Positions 1-7,841 of a stretch of DNA of 21,371 nucleotides are shown piece after piece. The DNA comes from Bacteroidota bacterium (GTDB lineage: Bacteria > Bacteroidota > Bacteroidia > Bacteroidales > F082), in assembly GCA_023396415.1 (NCBI GenBank), contig JAEWWJ010000124.1, forward strand, positions 1 to 21,371, given 5' to 3'. The notes under the pieces were generated by a model. That model made no database searches. It was given only the letters and a program-made list of their open reading frames with translations, and was not told the origin of the DNA. A program made the translations under genes and the position numbers. Each line of letters opens with the position of its first letter. The first letter of the stretch is position 1.

Positions 1-154
1 ACAAGAAAGCCCGATGGTGAAAACCGCCGGCAGCTACCGGTTGGACATCTTCAGCACCGAACTCCATAACAGTGGTACTTTCTATTATGAAATCATCTTA
101 GAAGGCCACTTAAAAACCTATCGCGCCAATGGCAAGTTGGTTTTGATTCGTTAA
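1..154 (+). CDS. 3' end of an unidentified gene, possible T9SS sorting-domain tail
   Basis: Only the last 50 codons are in the window, in frame from base 2 and ending with TAA at 152-154. The visible tail contains YRLDIFSTEL, then GTFYYEI, and ends GKLVLIR. This order (a 'Y.LDI' strand, a 'G.YYYEI' strand and a final 'GK.VLI' strand) is what the last half of many type A T9SS C-terminal sorting domains looks like. The gene may therefore encode a secreted, surface-attached protein. That is an inference from a short stretch: the upstream 'PNP' motif of such domains, which would support it, lies outside the window. A terminator hairpin follows 23 bases after the stop, so this is the last gene of its transcript. 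Confidence 0.6.
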   Translation, partial: QESPMVKTAGSYRLDIFSTELHNSGTFYYEIILEGHLKTYRANGKLVLIR

Positions 155-177
155 GTCGTTAGTATTTGGTAAATACA

Positions 178-217
178 AAAAAACTTCCCGTTTTCGATTG
201 AAAACGGGAAGTTTTTT
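178..217 (+). terminator. Rho-independent terminator, 17-bp perfect stem
   Basis: Bases 178-194 are perfectly complementary to 201-217, leaving a 6-base loop (CGATTG, 195-200). The stem has a GC core (CTTCCCG) flanked by an A run on the left and a T run on the right, so it could work in both directions. It lies 23 bases after the stop of the upstream partial gene and is its likely transcription terminator. Confidence 0.9.
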
Positions 218-723
218 ACTATTGTAAAATTTAAACAAAACCACCCATCCTTCATTCTCATGTGCGAGTATAAAGCTTCAGCTAATTAAAATTTGTAAAA
301 TTCTCATTGGTATTGCGTCCTGAATCAAACTTTATTGATATTTTTTCTCATGCTCAAATAAATTCTACGAATGTTTCAACTTATTTAAAAATAGTGGATT
401 AATGGCCACTAGGATGTATTTGTTTGCGTTTACAATGAATTGCATCATGCTTTTTTCACATTTTTTATAACAACGTTTTGATGCTTTTTTCTTATTTTTA
501 TAGCTTGAACCATTGACGTTCATTCTTTTTAAACAAAAACTGTCGCTGAATGACGCGATTTCGAATGTTGAAATGCGCCTTTTGATGCACCTATAGTGTT
601 GAAACGAGTTTAAAGCTCAAAGTTATTTTTCGAAAAAACTCTCGAAGCTTTCACACATCACATCTTATCAAAAGCGGAGCTATCAATCCGGAAGAAAGTC
701 AATTACAGCTAAAATAACACATC
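218..723. other. AT-rich intergenic region with no gene found
   Basis: About 500 bases without a convincing reading frame on either strand. It is AT-rich with many short T runs. Two imperfect direct repeats built around ATGCTTTTTTC occur near 446-468 and 480-502. I found no exact TAnnTTTG box with a correctly spaced upstream TTG for the aminomutase gene that follows. The candidate at 591-600 (TATAGTGTTG) is off by at least one base and badly spaced. No tRNA, riboswitch or terminator is evident beyond the hairpin at the left edge. Confidence 0.5.
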
Positions 724-2289
724 ATGTTGATTAAAAATCCTGTTTTTTACCAAGCCCGCGCCTACAATAGTATTCCATTGTGGAAAAATGTAACCGAAAA
801 GGAATGGCGTTCATCAGCTTGGCAGCAAAAAAATGCTATCCGCACTGTTGAAAAATTACGGCAAGTGATTCGGTTATCTGACTATCAAGCTGCTGAAATC
901 CAACGTACTATAGAAACCTTAAAGCTGCAGGGCAAAGAGCCATTTCGCATTACGCCTTACTATGCTTCGCTGATGCAGGCCGATCCTTTTCATCCGGTAA
1001 TGGGAGAAGGCGAAAAGGCCGAGCAACGTTTAGACCCCATTTTTTGGCAAAGTGTACCAACTCCGGCCAATTTATTATTTCCCGACACCGGAGCCGAAGG
1101 TGCGATGGCTGAGCAATCGCGCAGCTATGGTGCTGCATATCAGCGTTATCCCAATCGGGTGGCGTTGTTTGTGGCTGAAAACACCAGTTGTGCCGCATAT
1201 TGCGTGCATTGCCAACGGGCCAAATCATTGGATGGAACTGTGGATGTGAACAGCACCGAAATTGACAAGGGGCTGTTTTACATCAACGAAAACACCAATA
1301 TCAATGAGGTTTTGGTTACGGGAGGCGATGCCTTGATGACGAGTCATCATCGGCTTCAATACATCCTTGAATCATTGAGCAAGGTGCCGCATTTGCGTGT
1401 GATCCGCATTGCCACCCGCGTGCCGGTAGTTTTGCCTATGGCCATTACCAAAGAGCTGCTCGAATTGATACGTGGCGCAGTCAACAGACATACCGAAGGC
1501 CCTGCGAAGCAGACTTATTTTATGACCCATATCAATCATTATCAGGAGATAACGGAAGATTTGGCTCAAGCCGTAAAGCTGATTCAAAATTATGGGTTTA
1601 CCATTCGGAATCAAACCGTTTTGCTCAACCATGTGAATGACAATTACAAAACGCTGGCCGAGACATTTAGAAGGATGTTTTGGGTGGGCGTGCATCCCTA
1701 TTATTTGCTGCAATGCCACAAAGAAAGGGGTATTGTTCATTTCATTACACCTATTCAGGTGGGTAAGATTTACATGAAACATCTTCAAGGCTGGATTTCG
1801 GGAATCACCGTTCCGCGCTACGCCTCCAATATCGAAGGGGGAGGAGGAAAGGTGCTGCTGATGCCTTCGGGCCATGATACGCTGAACACTACCAATGATT
1901 TGGAAGCAGAGGTTTCTAAAAGCTCTGCCACCATTTCCACTTGGGACCACCGCAAAATAAAAGAATACGAAGCTCTCGGACGGGCCACCAAGGAAGAGTT
2001 TGAGGCAGCAGAACAAATAATGACACAATTCATTGGCCGCGAGGGCGTTTTCTTACCTAAAGTTATTCTTGTGGATGAGGAAGGCCGACATATTACAACC
2101 ACCAACAAAGTAAAACTTCCGCGTTTTGATCTGATTAAAAAGACGCAACTCCTTAATTATCAAACCAATGATCAAGGTGTTTTGGTTACTAATCCGGCTT
2201 TGATTGAGGAGGAGCTGAACAAAAAATTCTACGCTTCAGAATGGTCTCCGATGAGAAAAACCATTGTCACGAAAATGAAAGGCGCTTAA
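724..2289 (+). CDS. Radical SAM 2,3-aminomutase, KamA family; glutamate-type specificity more likely than lysine
   Basis: A 521-residue cytosolic enzyme of the lysine 2,3-aminomutase family, which moves an amino group from C2 to C3 of an amino acid using SAM, a [4Fe-4S] cluster and PLP. The cluster motif CAAYCVHC (C156, C160, C163) has the family CX3CX2C spacing. VTGGDAL (198-204) is the SAM-binding GGD region. TRVPVVLP (231-238), THINH (268-272) and NQTVLLNHVND (296-306) are family core blocks, and GGGGK (372-376) supplies the PLP lysine K376. The two aspartates that hold the lysine side chain in the clostridial enzyme (D293, D330) align with H332 and N369. From memory, glutamate 2,3-aminomutase has Lys and Asn at these sites. 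The 521-residue length, with a long N-terminal part before the cysteines, also exceeds the roughly 416 residues of the lysine enzyme. Family membership is secure; the substrate is inferred. The ATG at 724 is the only sensible start. Confidence 0.9.
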   Translation: MLIKNPVFYQARAYNSIPLWKNVTEKEWRSSAWQQKNAIRTVEKLRQVIRLSDYQAAEIQRTIETLKLQGKEPFRITPYYASLMQADPFHPVMGEGEKAEQRLDPIFWQSVPTPANLLFPDTGAEGAMAEQSRSYGAAYQRYPNRVALFVAENTSCAAYCVHCQRAKSLDGTVDVNSTEIDKGLFYINENTNINEVLVTGGDALMTSHHRLQYILESLSKVPHLRVIRIATRVPVVLPMAITKELLELIRGAVNRHTEGPAKQTYFMTHINHYQEITEDLAQAVKLIQNYGFTIRNQTVLLNHVNDNYKTLAETFRRMFWVGVHPYYLLQCHKERGIVHFITPIQVGKIYMKHLQGWISGITVPRYASNIEGGGGKVLLMPSGHDTLNTTNDLEAEVSKSSATISTWDHRKIKEYEALGRATKEEFEAAEQIMTQFIGREGVFLPKVILVDEEGRHITTTNKVKLPRFDLIKKTQLLNYQTNDQGVLVTNPALIEEELNKKFYASEWSPMRKTIVTKMKGA

Positions 2290-2470
2290 ACAGCTGATAA
2301 TTAAGTTGTTATACGTATTTCATTTTTCTTTGTTTTCTTCTTGAAGAAAGTGAATTTATCTTTAAACCTCAATGCGTTCAGCTCGAAACGCAACAAGAAA
2401 ATTCTTTTCAAGTTTGGGAGGGGTTTGCCGCTGAATTTTACGACTTTTACGCCGAAAATGAATAAATTTT

Positions 2471-3673
2471 ATGCCCAATAGCAGTCCAATTAAAGTTGTA
2501 AAACCCATCACCAGAGCAGTTTGGATACTGTCGCTGATCAGTTTATTTACCGATGTAGCCAGCGAAATGCTGTATCCTATTTTGCCCATCTATCTTAAAT
2601 CCATTGGTTTTTCTATTGTCCTAATTGGCGTCCTCGAAGGAATGGCTGAGGCTACTGCCGGACTGAGCAAGGGATATTTTGGACAACTTTCGGATGTGGC
2701 CGGCAAACGTGCTCCGTTTGTGCGTTGGGGTTACGCTTTGAGTGCCATTTCAAAGCCGATGATGGCAATTTTTGTTTATCCGCTGTGGGTTTTTTTAGCA
2801 CGTACCATGGATCGTTTGGGAAAAGGAATCAGGACCGGAGCCCGGGATGCCATTCTCTCCGATGAATCAACGCCTTCAACAAAGGGAAAGGTTTTTGGCT
2901 TTCACCGCTCAATGGACACCCTTGGTGCTGTCTTAGGACCGCTGCTGGCTTTGGGCTATCTTTATTTTTATCCCGAAGATTATAAAACCCTCTTTTTCAT
3001 TGCTTTCGCACCCGGCTTGTTAGCTATTGTCGCCACTACCTTGCTTCATGATAAGAAAATTCCTGCAAAAGCTCCTTTAAAGTCAGTTTCTTTCTTTTCT
3101 TTTTTTAAGTATTTGAAAAATAGTCCATTGGCCTATAAAAGACTCGTAATGGGTTTGTTGATTTTTGCCCTGTTCAACAGCTCTGATGTGTTTCTTTTAC
3201 TCAAAGCGAAAGAATCAGGTCTCGACGATACGGCCACCATCGGTGTGTACATTTTCTATAACCTTATTTTTGCTCTTACCGCTTATCCATTGGGAATTTT
3301 AGCTGATAAAATTGGTTTAAAAAAAGTCTTTATCCTTGGGTTATTACTTTTTGCCGGCGTTTATTTTGGGATGGCTTTTACAACCGATATTCGCGTTTTT
3401 TATTTCCTCTTTTTTCTTTATGGATTGTTTGCAGCCGCTACAGATGGTATTTCAAAAGCTTGGATTTCAAATATCACCGATCGTAAAGACACTGCCACTG
3501 CTATTGGAACTTTTGCCGGTTTGCAAAGCATTTGCGCCATGCTTGCCAGCATGATCACCGGTTTGTTGTGGTACCAGTTTGGTGCGACGGTGGCTTTTGT
3601 GAGCACAGCCACCGTTACTTTGTTGGTGATGATTTACCTGTTTGCAGTTCCTATAAATGACCAAAGCAGCTGA
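2471..3673 (+). CDS. Major facilitator superfamily transporter
   Basis: A 400-residue inner-membrane protein made almost entirely of hydrophobic helices, consistent with a 12-helix MFS transporter. Two motif-A-like loops mark the two halves: GQLSDVAGKR (71-80) and GILADKIGLKK (275-285). The loop RTMDRLGKGIRTGARDA (111-127) is characteristic of an MFS branch found across bacteria and usually annotated only as MFS transporter. GFHRSMDTLGAVLGPLLA (143-160) resembles the antiporter-type helix 5 motif, so drug or metabolite efflux is possible, but the substrate cannot be read from the sequence. The gene lies 181 bases after the aminomutase on the same strand. The gap is too long to claim an operon, although export of the aminomutase product is a possible link. 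The ATG at 2471 gives a short polar N-terminus before helix 1, as expected. Confidence 0.88.
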   Translation: MPNSSPIKVVKPITRAVWILSLISLFTDVASEMLYPILPIYLKSIGFSIVLIGVLEGMAEATAGLSKGYFGQLSDVAGKRAPFVRWGYALSAISKPMMAIFVYPLWVFLARTMDRLGKGIRTGARDAILSDESTPSTKGKVFGFHRSMDTLGAVLGPLLALGYLYFYPEDYKTLFFIAFAPGLLAIVATTLLHDKKIPAKAPLKSVSFFSFFKYLKNSPLAYKRLVMGLLIFALFNSSDVFLLLKAKESGLDDTATIGVYIFYNLIFALTAYPLGILADKIGLKKVFILGLLLFAGVYFGMAFTTDIRVFYFLFFLYGLFAAATDGISKAWISNITDRKDTATAIGTFAGLQSICAMLASMITGLLWYQFGATVAFVSTATVTLLVMIYLFAVPINDQSS

Positions 3674-3756
3674 GGGGTATAGCTTTCAGAGGTGAGGATG
3701 TGGCGTTTGAAGTTCACATTTACTGTTCTTTGATCTGCTTTTCGTTTTTTCATTTA

Positions 3757-3830
3757 TCTTTTATCTTTTCCTTTAGTCTTCAGCCTTTTTCTTTACTCTT
3801 TGTCTTTGGTCTTTGACTTTTAGTCCTTCG
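3757..3830. repeat. Degenerate 6-7 bp tandem pyrimidine repeat (TCTTTNN)
   Basis: The plus strand reads as about eleven consecutive units of 6-7 bases on the pattern TCTTTNN, for example TCTTTTA, TCTTTTC, TCTTTG, TCTTTGG and TCTTTGA. The tract starts about 84 bases after the MFS gene stop and runs into the stop codon of the converging DUF2079 gene, including its last one or two codons. No hairpin is visible. Related tracts occur at 5311-5331 and 11971-11998. Function unknown. Confidence 0.7.
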
Positions 3831-5280
3831 AAGCAACTTTCTTTAAAATTACTAATTCCTTATTATAAAGTATTTCCCAATCATTTGATTGTTCTAATGT
3901 GTTGATTTTCATGTCAAATTCATCCTGTGAAAGGGGGTAACTGCTTTCATTTCTGGAATAAATAATGTAATCAGCATTTCTAATGATGGGGAATTGAAAG
4001 ATATTTTCGCGCAATGACAAGTGAGGGACAAAAGGCGATTGGGCACTTACTTTGGCGTCTTTTGGTATTTTTGCCAACTGTTGATGTACGCTTTTTACAT
4101 TGTAATTGCGTTGATAATGGTTTTTTTGATAAAATCTAACCCGTGATTTGTCAGTAAACAAAATGGTTTGATCCATCGTCCTTAATGTTGAAGCTATCAC
4201 AAAAAATAGCACAATAAAAGACATTATTAGGCTGATTTTCAGCTTCTTAATTTCAGAAATTACCTTAAAAATTCCAATGGCCATTATGGGTGCAAATTCA
4301 ATATTGTATTGACTGCCAATACCCCACATTAAATAGTTGTTGTGAAAGAGCTTCTGGAAATAAATGGGGACCAGCATCAGGAGGTATTGTGGCTTTTTAA
4401 TGAGCAATGGCAGGCCGGAAGCCAAAACGATAAGGTGTAATTCTGCTTTAACAAAGTCGCCATGCGGATGGTTGTTGTGGTTCGTGAAAAGCGCAATGAA
4501 GCTATCTATTGGTTGGGTTATCAGTGTTTTAAAGGCATCGAAAGCATTGTTGCCTAAAAACGAATACAAAAATCCACCATATTCATCTTGGGTTGAAAAA
4601 GATGGAATAATGAAAGCAATGACAGATATAAAATAAATGATTGAAATGCCTGCGTACATTAATAAAAGAGAGATTTTTTTAGCATCATTTCTGTATTCGA
4701 TCGCCATGCCAAGACAGATGAAAAATAGCCATAGAGAGATGTTTTCTTGCGATACCAACATGAGGAACAAAAGGACAATTGACAGCACTTTTTTGTTGCG
4801 ATGAACCGAAACGAAAAACCAGGGCACAATACTGCCGGCAACTACAACACTATGGTATTCATTGGAAAAGGCACCAAAAACCCCAAAGAAAACGTAAAAA
4901 TAAATGGCGGCAATGATGGGAATGTTTTTGTTTTCGACTCCTAATATTTTAAAATAATAGTAAACTCCTATCCCGCCTGCAATGACGGCAATAATTTGAA
5001 CGATCAATAGCGAATAGGTGCCAAATACATAGATGAAAGGAGAAAAAAGGATTAAGTACAAGTCAAAATGCCCACCAAGCATAGGTTCAAAATAGTCTTT
5101 AATCATCATGCTGTCAGCAAGTTGAAGATGAGCATATTTGTAAGCTGCCTGGGTATATAAGCCCAAATCTAAAGCATAAGTTCGGAAAAAATAATGATTC
5201 ACTAATGAAATGAGTGCATACAAAATAGCAAAAGAAAAACTTACGAGCAGTATATATTTGTGTTTCTGTATCATCCGCAT
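3820..5280 (-). CDS. DUF2079-type polytopic membrane protein
   Basis: A 486-residue integral membrane protein with roughly nine to eleven hydrophobic helices. After the first helix (about 10-30) comes a loop with LDLGLYTQA (37-45), then GGHFDLYLILFSPF (69-82). An 'LDLG.Y.QA' loop followed by a 'HF..' block entering helix 2 is the hallmark of DUF2079 proteins, predicted membrane proteins thought to share the GT-C fold of lipid-linked-sugar glycosyltransferases. The Asp of LDLG is then the natural candidate catalytic residue, which is inference only. The C-terminal 110 or so residues are soluble and contain VSAQSPFVPHLSLREN, a block common at this place in the family. The reading frame starts at the 5280 ATG; a second ATG two codons in (5274) is equally possible. 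The gene is 145 bases downstream of the secreted-protein gene on the same strand. Substrate unknown. Confidence 0.82.
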   Translation of the reverse strand: MRMIQKHKYILLVSFSFAILYALISLVNHYFFRTYALDLGLYTQAAYKYAHLQLADSMMIKDYFEPMLGGHFDLYLILFSPFIYVFGTYSLLIVQIIAVIAGGIGVYYYFKILGVENKNIPIIAAIYFYVFFGVFGAFSNEYHSVVVAGSIVPWFFVSVHRNKKVLSIVLLFLMLVSQENISLWLFFICLGMAIEYRNDAKKISLLLMYAGISIIYFISVIAFIIPSFSTQDEYGGFLYSFLGNNAFDAFKTLITQPIDSFIALFTNHNNHPHGDFVKAELHLIVLASGLPLLIKKPQYLLMLVPIYFQKLFHNNYLMWGIGSQYNIEFAPIMAIGIFKVISEIKKLKISLIMSFIVLFFVIASTLRTMDQTILFTDKSRVRFYQKNHYQRNYNVKSVHQQLAKIPKDAKVSAQSPFVPHLSLRENIFQFPIIRNADYIIYSRNESSYPLSQDEFDMKINTLEQSNDWEILYNKELVILKKVASKD

Positions 5281-5310
5281 ATTAAGATTGTTTAAAGCTA
5301 TTTTTCATTG

Positions 5311-5331
5311 TTCTTTATTTTTTGTTCTTTG
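5311..5331. repeat. Short heptad pyrimidine tract upstream of the DUF2079 gene
   Basis: Three consecutive 7-base units, TTCTTTA, TTTTTTG and TTCTTTG, on the plus strand. The phase and pattern match the longer tract at 3757-3830. It lies 31 bases upstream of the DUF2079 gene start, in its 5' leader. Confidence 0.5.
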
Positions 5332-5339
5332 TTTTGGCT

Positions 5340-5392
5340 GGCGCAAGCAATTTTAAAGATTAACGGTTAGTGATAAATGGACGGGCGCAAGC
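5340..5392 (+). repeat. Direct repeat GGCGCAAGC, two copies 44 bp apart
   Basis: The 9-mer GGCGCAAGC is present at 5340-5348 and 5384-5392 in an otherwise AT-rich gap. The second copy is followed by GC, giving a near-palindromic GCGC-AA-GCGC. The GC content contrasts with the surroundings. It may be a remnant of a dispersed intergenic repeat, which the window alone cannot establish. Confidence 0.5.
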
Positions 5393-5400
5393 GCTGTTCC

Positions 5401-5417
5401 CAGATTACAGATTACAG
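5401..5417. repeat. 7-bp tandem repeat CAGATTA x2.4
   Basis: CAGATTA CAGATTA CAG forms a perfect 7-base tandem repeat that ends 8 bases before the stop-codon side of the secreted-protein gene (which ends at 5426). The period matches the pyrimidine tracts elsewhere in the window. Confidence 0.75.
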
Positions 5418-5425
5418 TTCAATTT

Positions 5426-6904
5426 TTATTCTTTAATGATTTTTTTCACTTCAATCTTGTCTCCACTTTCCAATTGAAGCAAGTATATTCCGGCTTTCAA
5501 TTTTGAAACATCAAGCGTTGAGCGTTGTCCAATCATTTGTTCGCTCTGCACTTCCTGTCCGGTGAGATTGAAGATGGTAACAGTACCCAGACTATTTTTT
5601 TTAGCTTCTAGAGTTAAACTGTTTTTTGCAGGGTTTGGAAATATCGAAAACAAAGGGTCTAATGCGCTGTGTTCGGCTGTTCCTACTATGGTTTCACTTC
5701 CGCAAACTATCCCATTCTTTTTGAAATAAACAATATATTGCCTATTCTCATCATAATTTTGCAATGTATAATCAAATTTTTTATAAAAATCATCGTACAA
5801 TCCGAGTCCAAACACATAGGTTTTTGTTTCTGTAGGCGGAGGCCCAAAGGCATCTCTATTTCCCCAACAATTCCTCGATTCACAGTAGCCTGTCCCTATG
5901 TGACGTGAGGATTTGAATCGCATTAAACTTAAACCGCAATAGGATAATTTGCGTAAACTTCTCTCCATAAGTGCATCATTCTGATTGATCTCATCGAAAG
6001 GAAGACCCATAATAACCAAGTTTTTATTGTACACTAATTGTATAGTATCATAAACATAGTTAGTACAATCTGCATTAAATCTTTCATATATTGCTTTATA
6101 ATTAGCAATATTTGCAGAATCAGTTCTTTCGAGGATGGTATATTTCCTAAAATAATTGTAATTATAGATGGTTTGACCCTGCCAATGAGCTAAAGAATAT
6201 GCATGGTATTGAATTTCATCGCCCTGTTGAAAATCATACACCATCCCATGCGTGATGTCGTGCAAGCCGACATTTGGGGCTTTATTTCCAATTAACTGCA
6301 ACGGAATTAAACCATTTGGAAATTTATCAACATGAAAAAACCGGATTAAACCGAGCGTTTTTCCTACCATAATCATATAATTGTTCAAAGGCGATTCGAT
6401 GGTATTCCCAGCTTGATCGAAATGTTTGATTCTGTACTGCTGCACTGAATCTAAAACTCCAAGAACTGTCAAAGTGTCTTTGCCTTCATAAGTGATTGAA
6501 AATTTTCTTGTTGCATCTTCATAAAAATAGGATGAATCGCCTTGCACCGACGAGAACTTCATGTGTAGTAGGCCGTTGGCCCATGTAATAAACTTATACT
6601 CGTGGTTTTCGTTGAAATAAACAGTACTTCCCATCCATCTGGGTTTGTTTTGCGGATTACATTGGTCATTGCCCCAAAAATAACAACCGCTTCCATCCAC
6701 CCATAAATTGCTGATGTCTTTGTAAACGTGATAAACCGAATCTTCTCCATTGAAACCGACCGAATCAAATTTTAAATTCAAGGTCGAATCCATTTCAGGC
6801 AATAGGGCAAAAACTTTTAGCGATGTGGGCTTGAACAGCTTATAGTTCTGGCTGTTGGCTTGGATTGAAATGAGCAAAATGGCAAATAAAATATTTTTTT
6901 TCAT
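5426..6904 (-). CDS. Secreted protein of unknown function with type A T9SS sorting domain
   Basis: A 492-residue exported protein. The N-terminus MKKNILFAILLISIQANSQ is a classic signal peptide with cleavage likely after ANS (residue 18). Residues 418-492 form a T9SS type A C-terminal domain: it opens FSIFPNPAKNSLTLE, continues with VTIFNLTGQEV and closes LKAGIYLLQL followed by a lysine-rich end (VKKIIKE). The protein is therefore expected to cross the outer membrane through the type IX system and have this tail removed by PorU. The body (about 20-417) has no motif I recognise. It is rich in aromatic and polar residues and in short beta-type stretches, with two cysteines close together (SGCYFWGNDQCNP) that could form a disulfide. 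The ATG at 6904 fits the signal peptide exactly. It may be a structural or adhesive surface protein; no enzyme activity can be claimed. Confidence 0.85.
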   Translation of the reverse strand: MKKNILFAILLISIQANSQNYKLFKPTSLKVFALLPEMDSTLNLKFDSVGFNGEDSVYHVYKDISNLWVDGSGCYFWGNDQCNPQNKPRWMGSTVYFNENHEYKFITWANGLLHMKFSSVQGDSSYFYEDATRKFSITYEGKDTLTVLGVLDSVQQYRIKHFDQAGNTIESPLNNYMIMVGKTLGLIRFFHVDKFPNGLIPLQLIGNKAPNVGLHDITHGMVYDFQQGDEIQYHAYSLAHWQGQTIYNYNYFRKYTILERTDSANIANYKAIYERFNADCTNYVYDTIQLVYNKNLVIMGLPFDEINQNDALMERSLRKLSYCGLSLMRFKSSRHIGTGYCESRNCWGNRDAFGPPPTETKTYVFGLGLYDDFYKKFDYTLQNYDENRQYIVYFKKNGIVCGSETIVGTAEHSALDPLFSIFPNPAKNSLTLEAKKNSLGTVTIFNLTGQEVQSEQMIGQRSTLDVSKLKAGIYLLQLESGDKIEVKKIIKE

Positions 6905-7147
6905 GGCAATTTACTTTTCATTGTTCTAAAATTACAGTTGATTCACTCAACCTATAAATGTGAATATGAAATACTTACAAAAAGGAAATGTGACTTTAAT
7001 ATATTTTCGTTAATTAGGTAAAGGTATGAAACAAATAAAGGTAAATCTATCACGAAAAAGTACATTTCTTGTTTGGAGGCTCTGCAAATATTTCCCTCCC
7101 TATATTTTTGGATATTGATTGAATTGGGTTTTAGCACTGTTATTTGG

Positions 7148-7348
7148 CTAATCATCTTCCTCCAAAAAAAATATTTCATTGACCGACTTGTTAAAATAAC
7201 GTGATATTTTAAGCGATAGGACCGTGGAAGGCACATATTTATTGAGTTCGATGGAGTTGATGGCTTGGCGCGAAACACCCACTTCCATCGCAAGTTGCTC
7301 TTGAGTGATGTTCAAGATGGCGCGTTCTACCTTGAGGTTATTTTTCAT
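7148..7348 (-). CDS. Small XRE-family helix-turn-helix regulator
   Basis: A 66-residue DNA-binding protein consisting of a single Cro/C1-type helix-turn-helix. TQEQLAMEVGVSRQAINSIE (15-34) covers helices 2 and 3 (SRQAINSIE is the recognition helix), and the acidic tail EIFFLEEDD ends the protein. At 66 residues it has no sensor domain, like other minimal XRE regulators of this type. Its start ATG lies inside the end of the upstream membrane-protein gene (11-base overlap), so the two are translated from one transcript and probably act together. In families with this arrangement the HTH protein often controls its own operon, which would mean binding near 7842-7872. That is inference. Confidence 0.9.
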   Translation of the reverse strand: MKNNLKVERAILNITQEQLAMEVGVSRQAINSIELNKYVPSTVLSLKISRYFNKSVNEIFFLEEDD

Positions 7349-7817
7349 GATCGAGCTTGATTCTGTTGCGGTATTGGACGAATTGAAATCTCAGGATAAA
7401 AATGAGCAGCAGGGTGAACATATTGAATACCATCACTGCAAGAAACCCAAAATCATAGAAAAAAATAAAGCAAAAAACAAGTAGGGCGTACTGTGCATAA
7501 GTGGCCCAAACCAAAGATTCAAATCGTGTTTGCGCAACAAATTCATCCTCAAACTTTTGCTTTGAAAATGCTACAAAGACAGCTCCAACAATGATGCCGA
7601 TACCAATAATTGTAGCCGTTAGGTTGGTCTCTATCCATCCAAAATAGGTTTCAGTACCAAAAAATGGCATGTCGCTATAAAAGGCAAAGGCTTTCAAATC
7701 AAGAAAGTCGAACTTAAAATCCCAAAAAAATATGGGAATGCCGATAATGATGGAGGGAATTAAAATGACCCATCCGACTTTGCGATAAGTGTTTGGAAAA
7801 AGAAAACGTGTTTTCAT
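7338..7817 (-). CDS. Four-helix membrane protein paired with an HTH regulator
   Basis: A 159-residue inner-membrane protein with predicted helices at about 15-32, 67-85, 103-122 and 125-144. A conserved-looking cytoplasmic segment, EDEFVAQTRFESLVWATYA (90-108), lies between helices 2 and 3. I recall this segment type from small Bacteroidota membrane proteins encoded next to XRE regulators. The ORF can be opened at a TTG (7823), but the ATG two codons later (7817) follows a well-formed promoter at 7842-7872 with a short leader, so I use the ATG. Its end overlaps the HTH gene by 11 bases, which indicates translational coupling. The likely role is a membrane partner or sensor for the HTH protein; the function is unknown. 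Confidence 0.8.
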   Translation of the reverse strand: MKTRFLFPNTYRKVGWVILIPSIIIGIPIFFWDFKFDFLDLKAFAFYSDMPFFGTETYFGWIETNLTATIIGIGIIVGAVFVAFSKQKFEDEFVAQTRFESLVWATYAQYALLVFCFIFFYDFGFLAVMVFNMFTLLLIFILRFQFVQYRNRIKLDHEK

Positions 7818-7841
7818 CTTCAATTGGTTTAAATGTAGTTA

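Noticed and set aside
1372..2028. A 218-residue minus-strand open frame inside the aminomutase gene
   Set aside because: It lies wholly within a gene with all family motifs and shows no recognisable domain, signal peptide or sensible codon pattern. It is a shadow frame.
2334..2349. Inverted repeat TTTCTTC-TT-GAAGAAA after the aminomutase stop
   Set aside because: It is all A/T and G/A pairs with only a 2-base loop and no T run, so it is not a convincing terminator.
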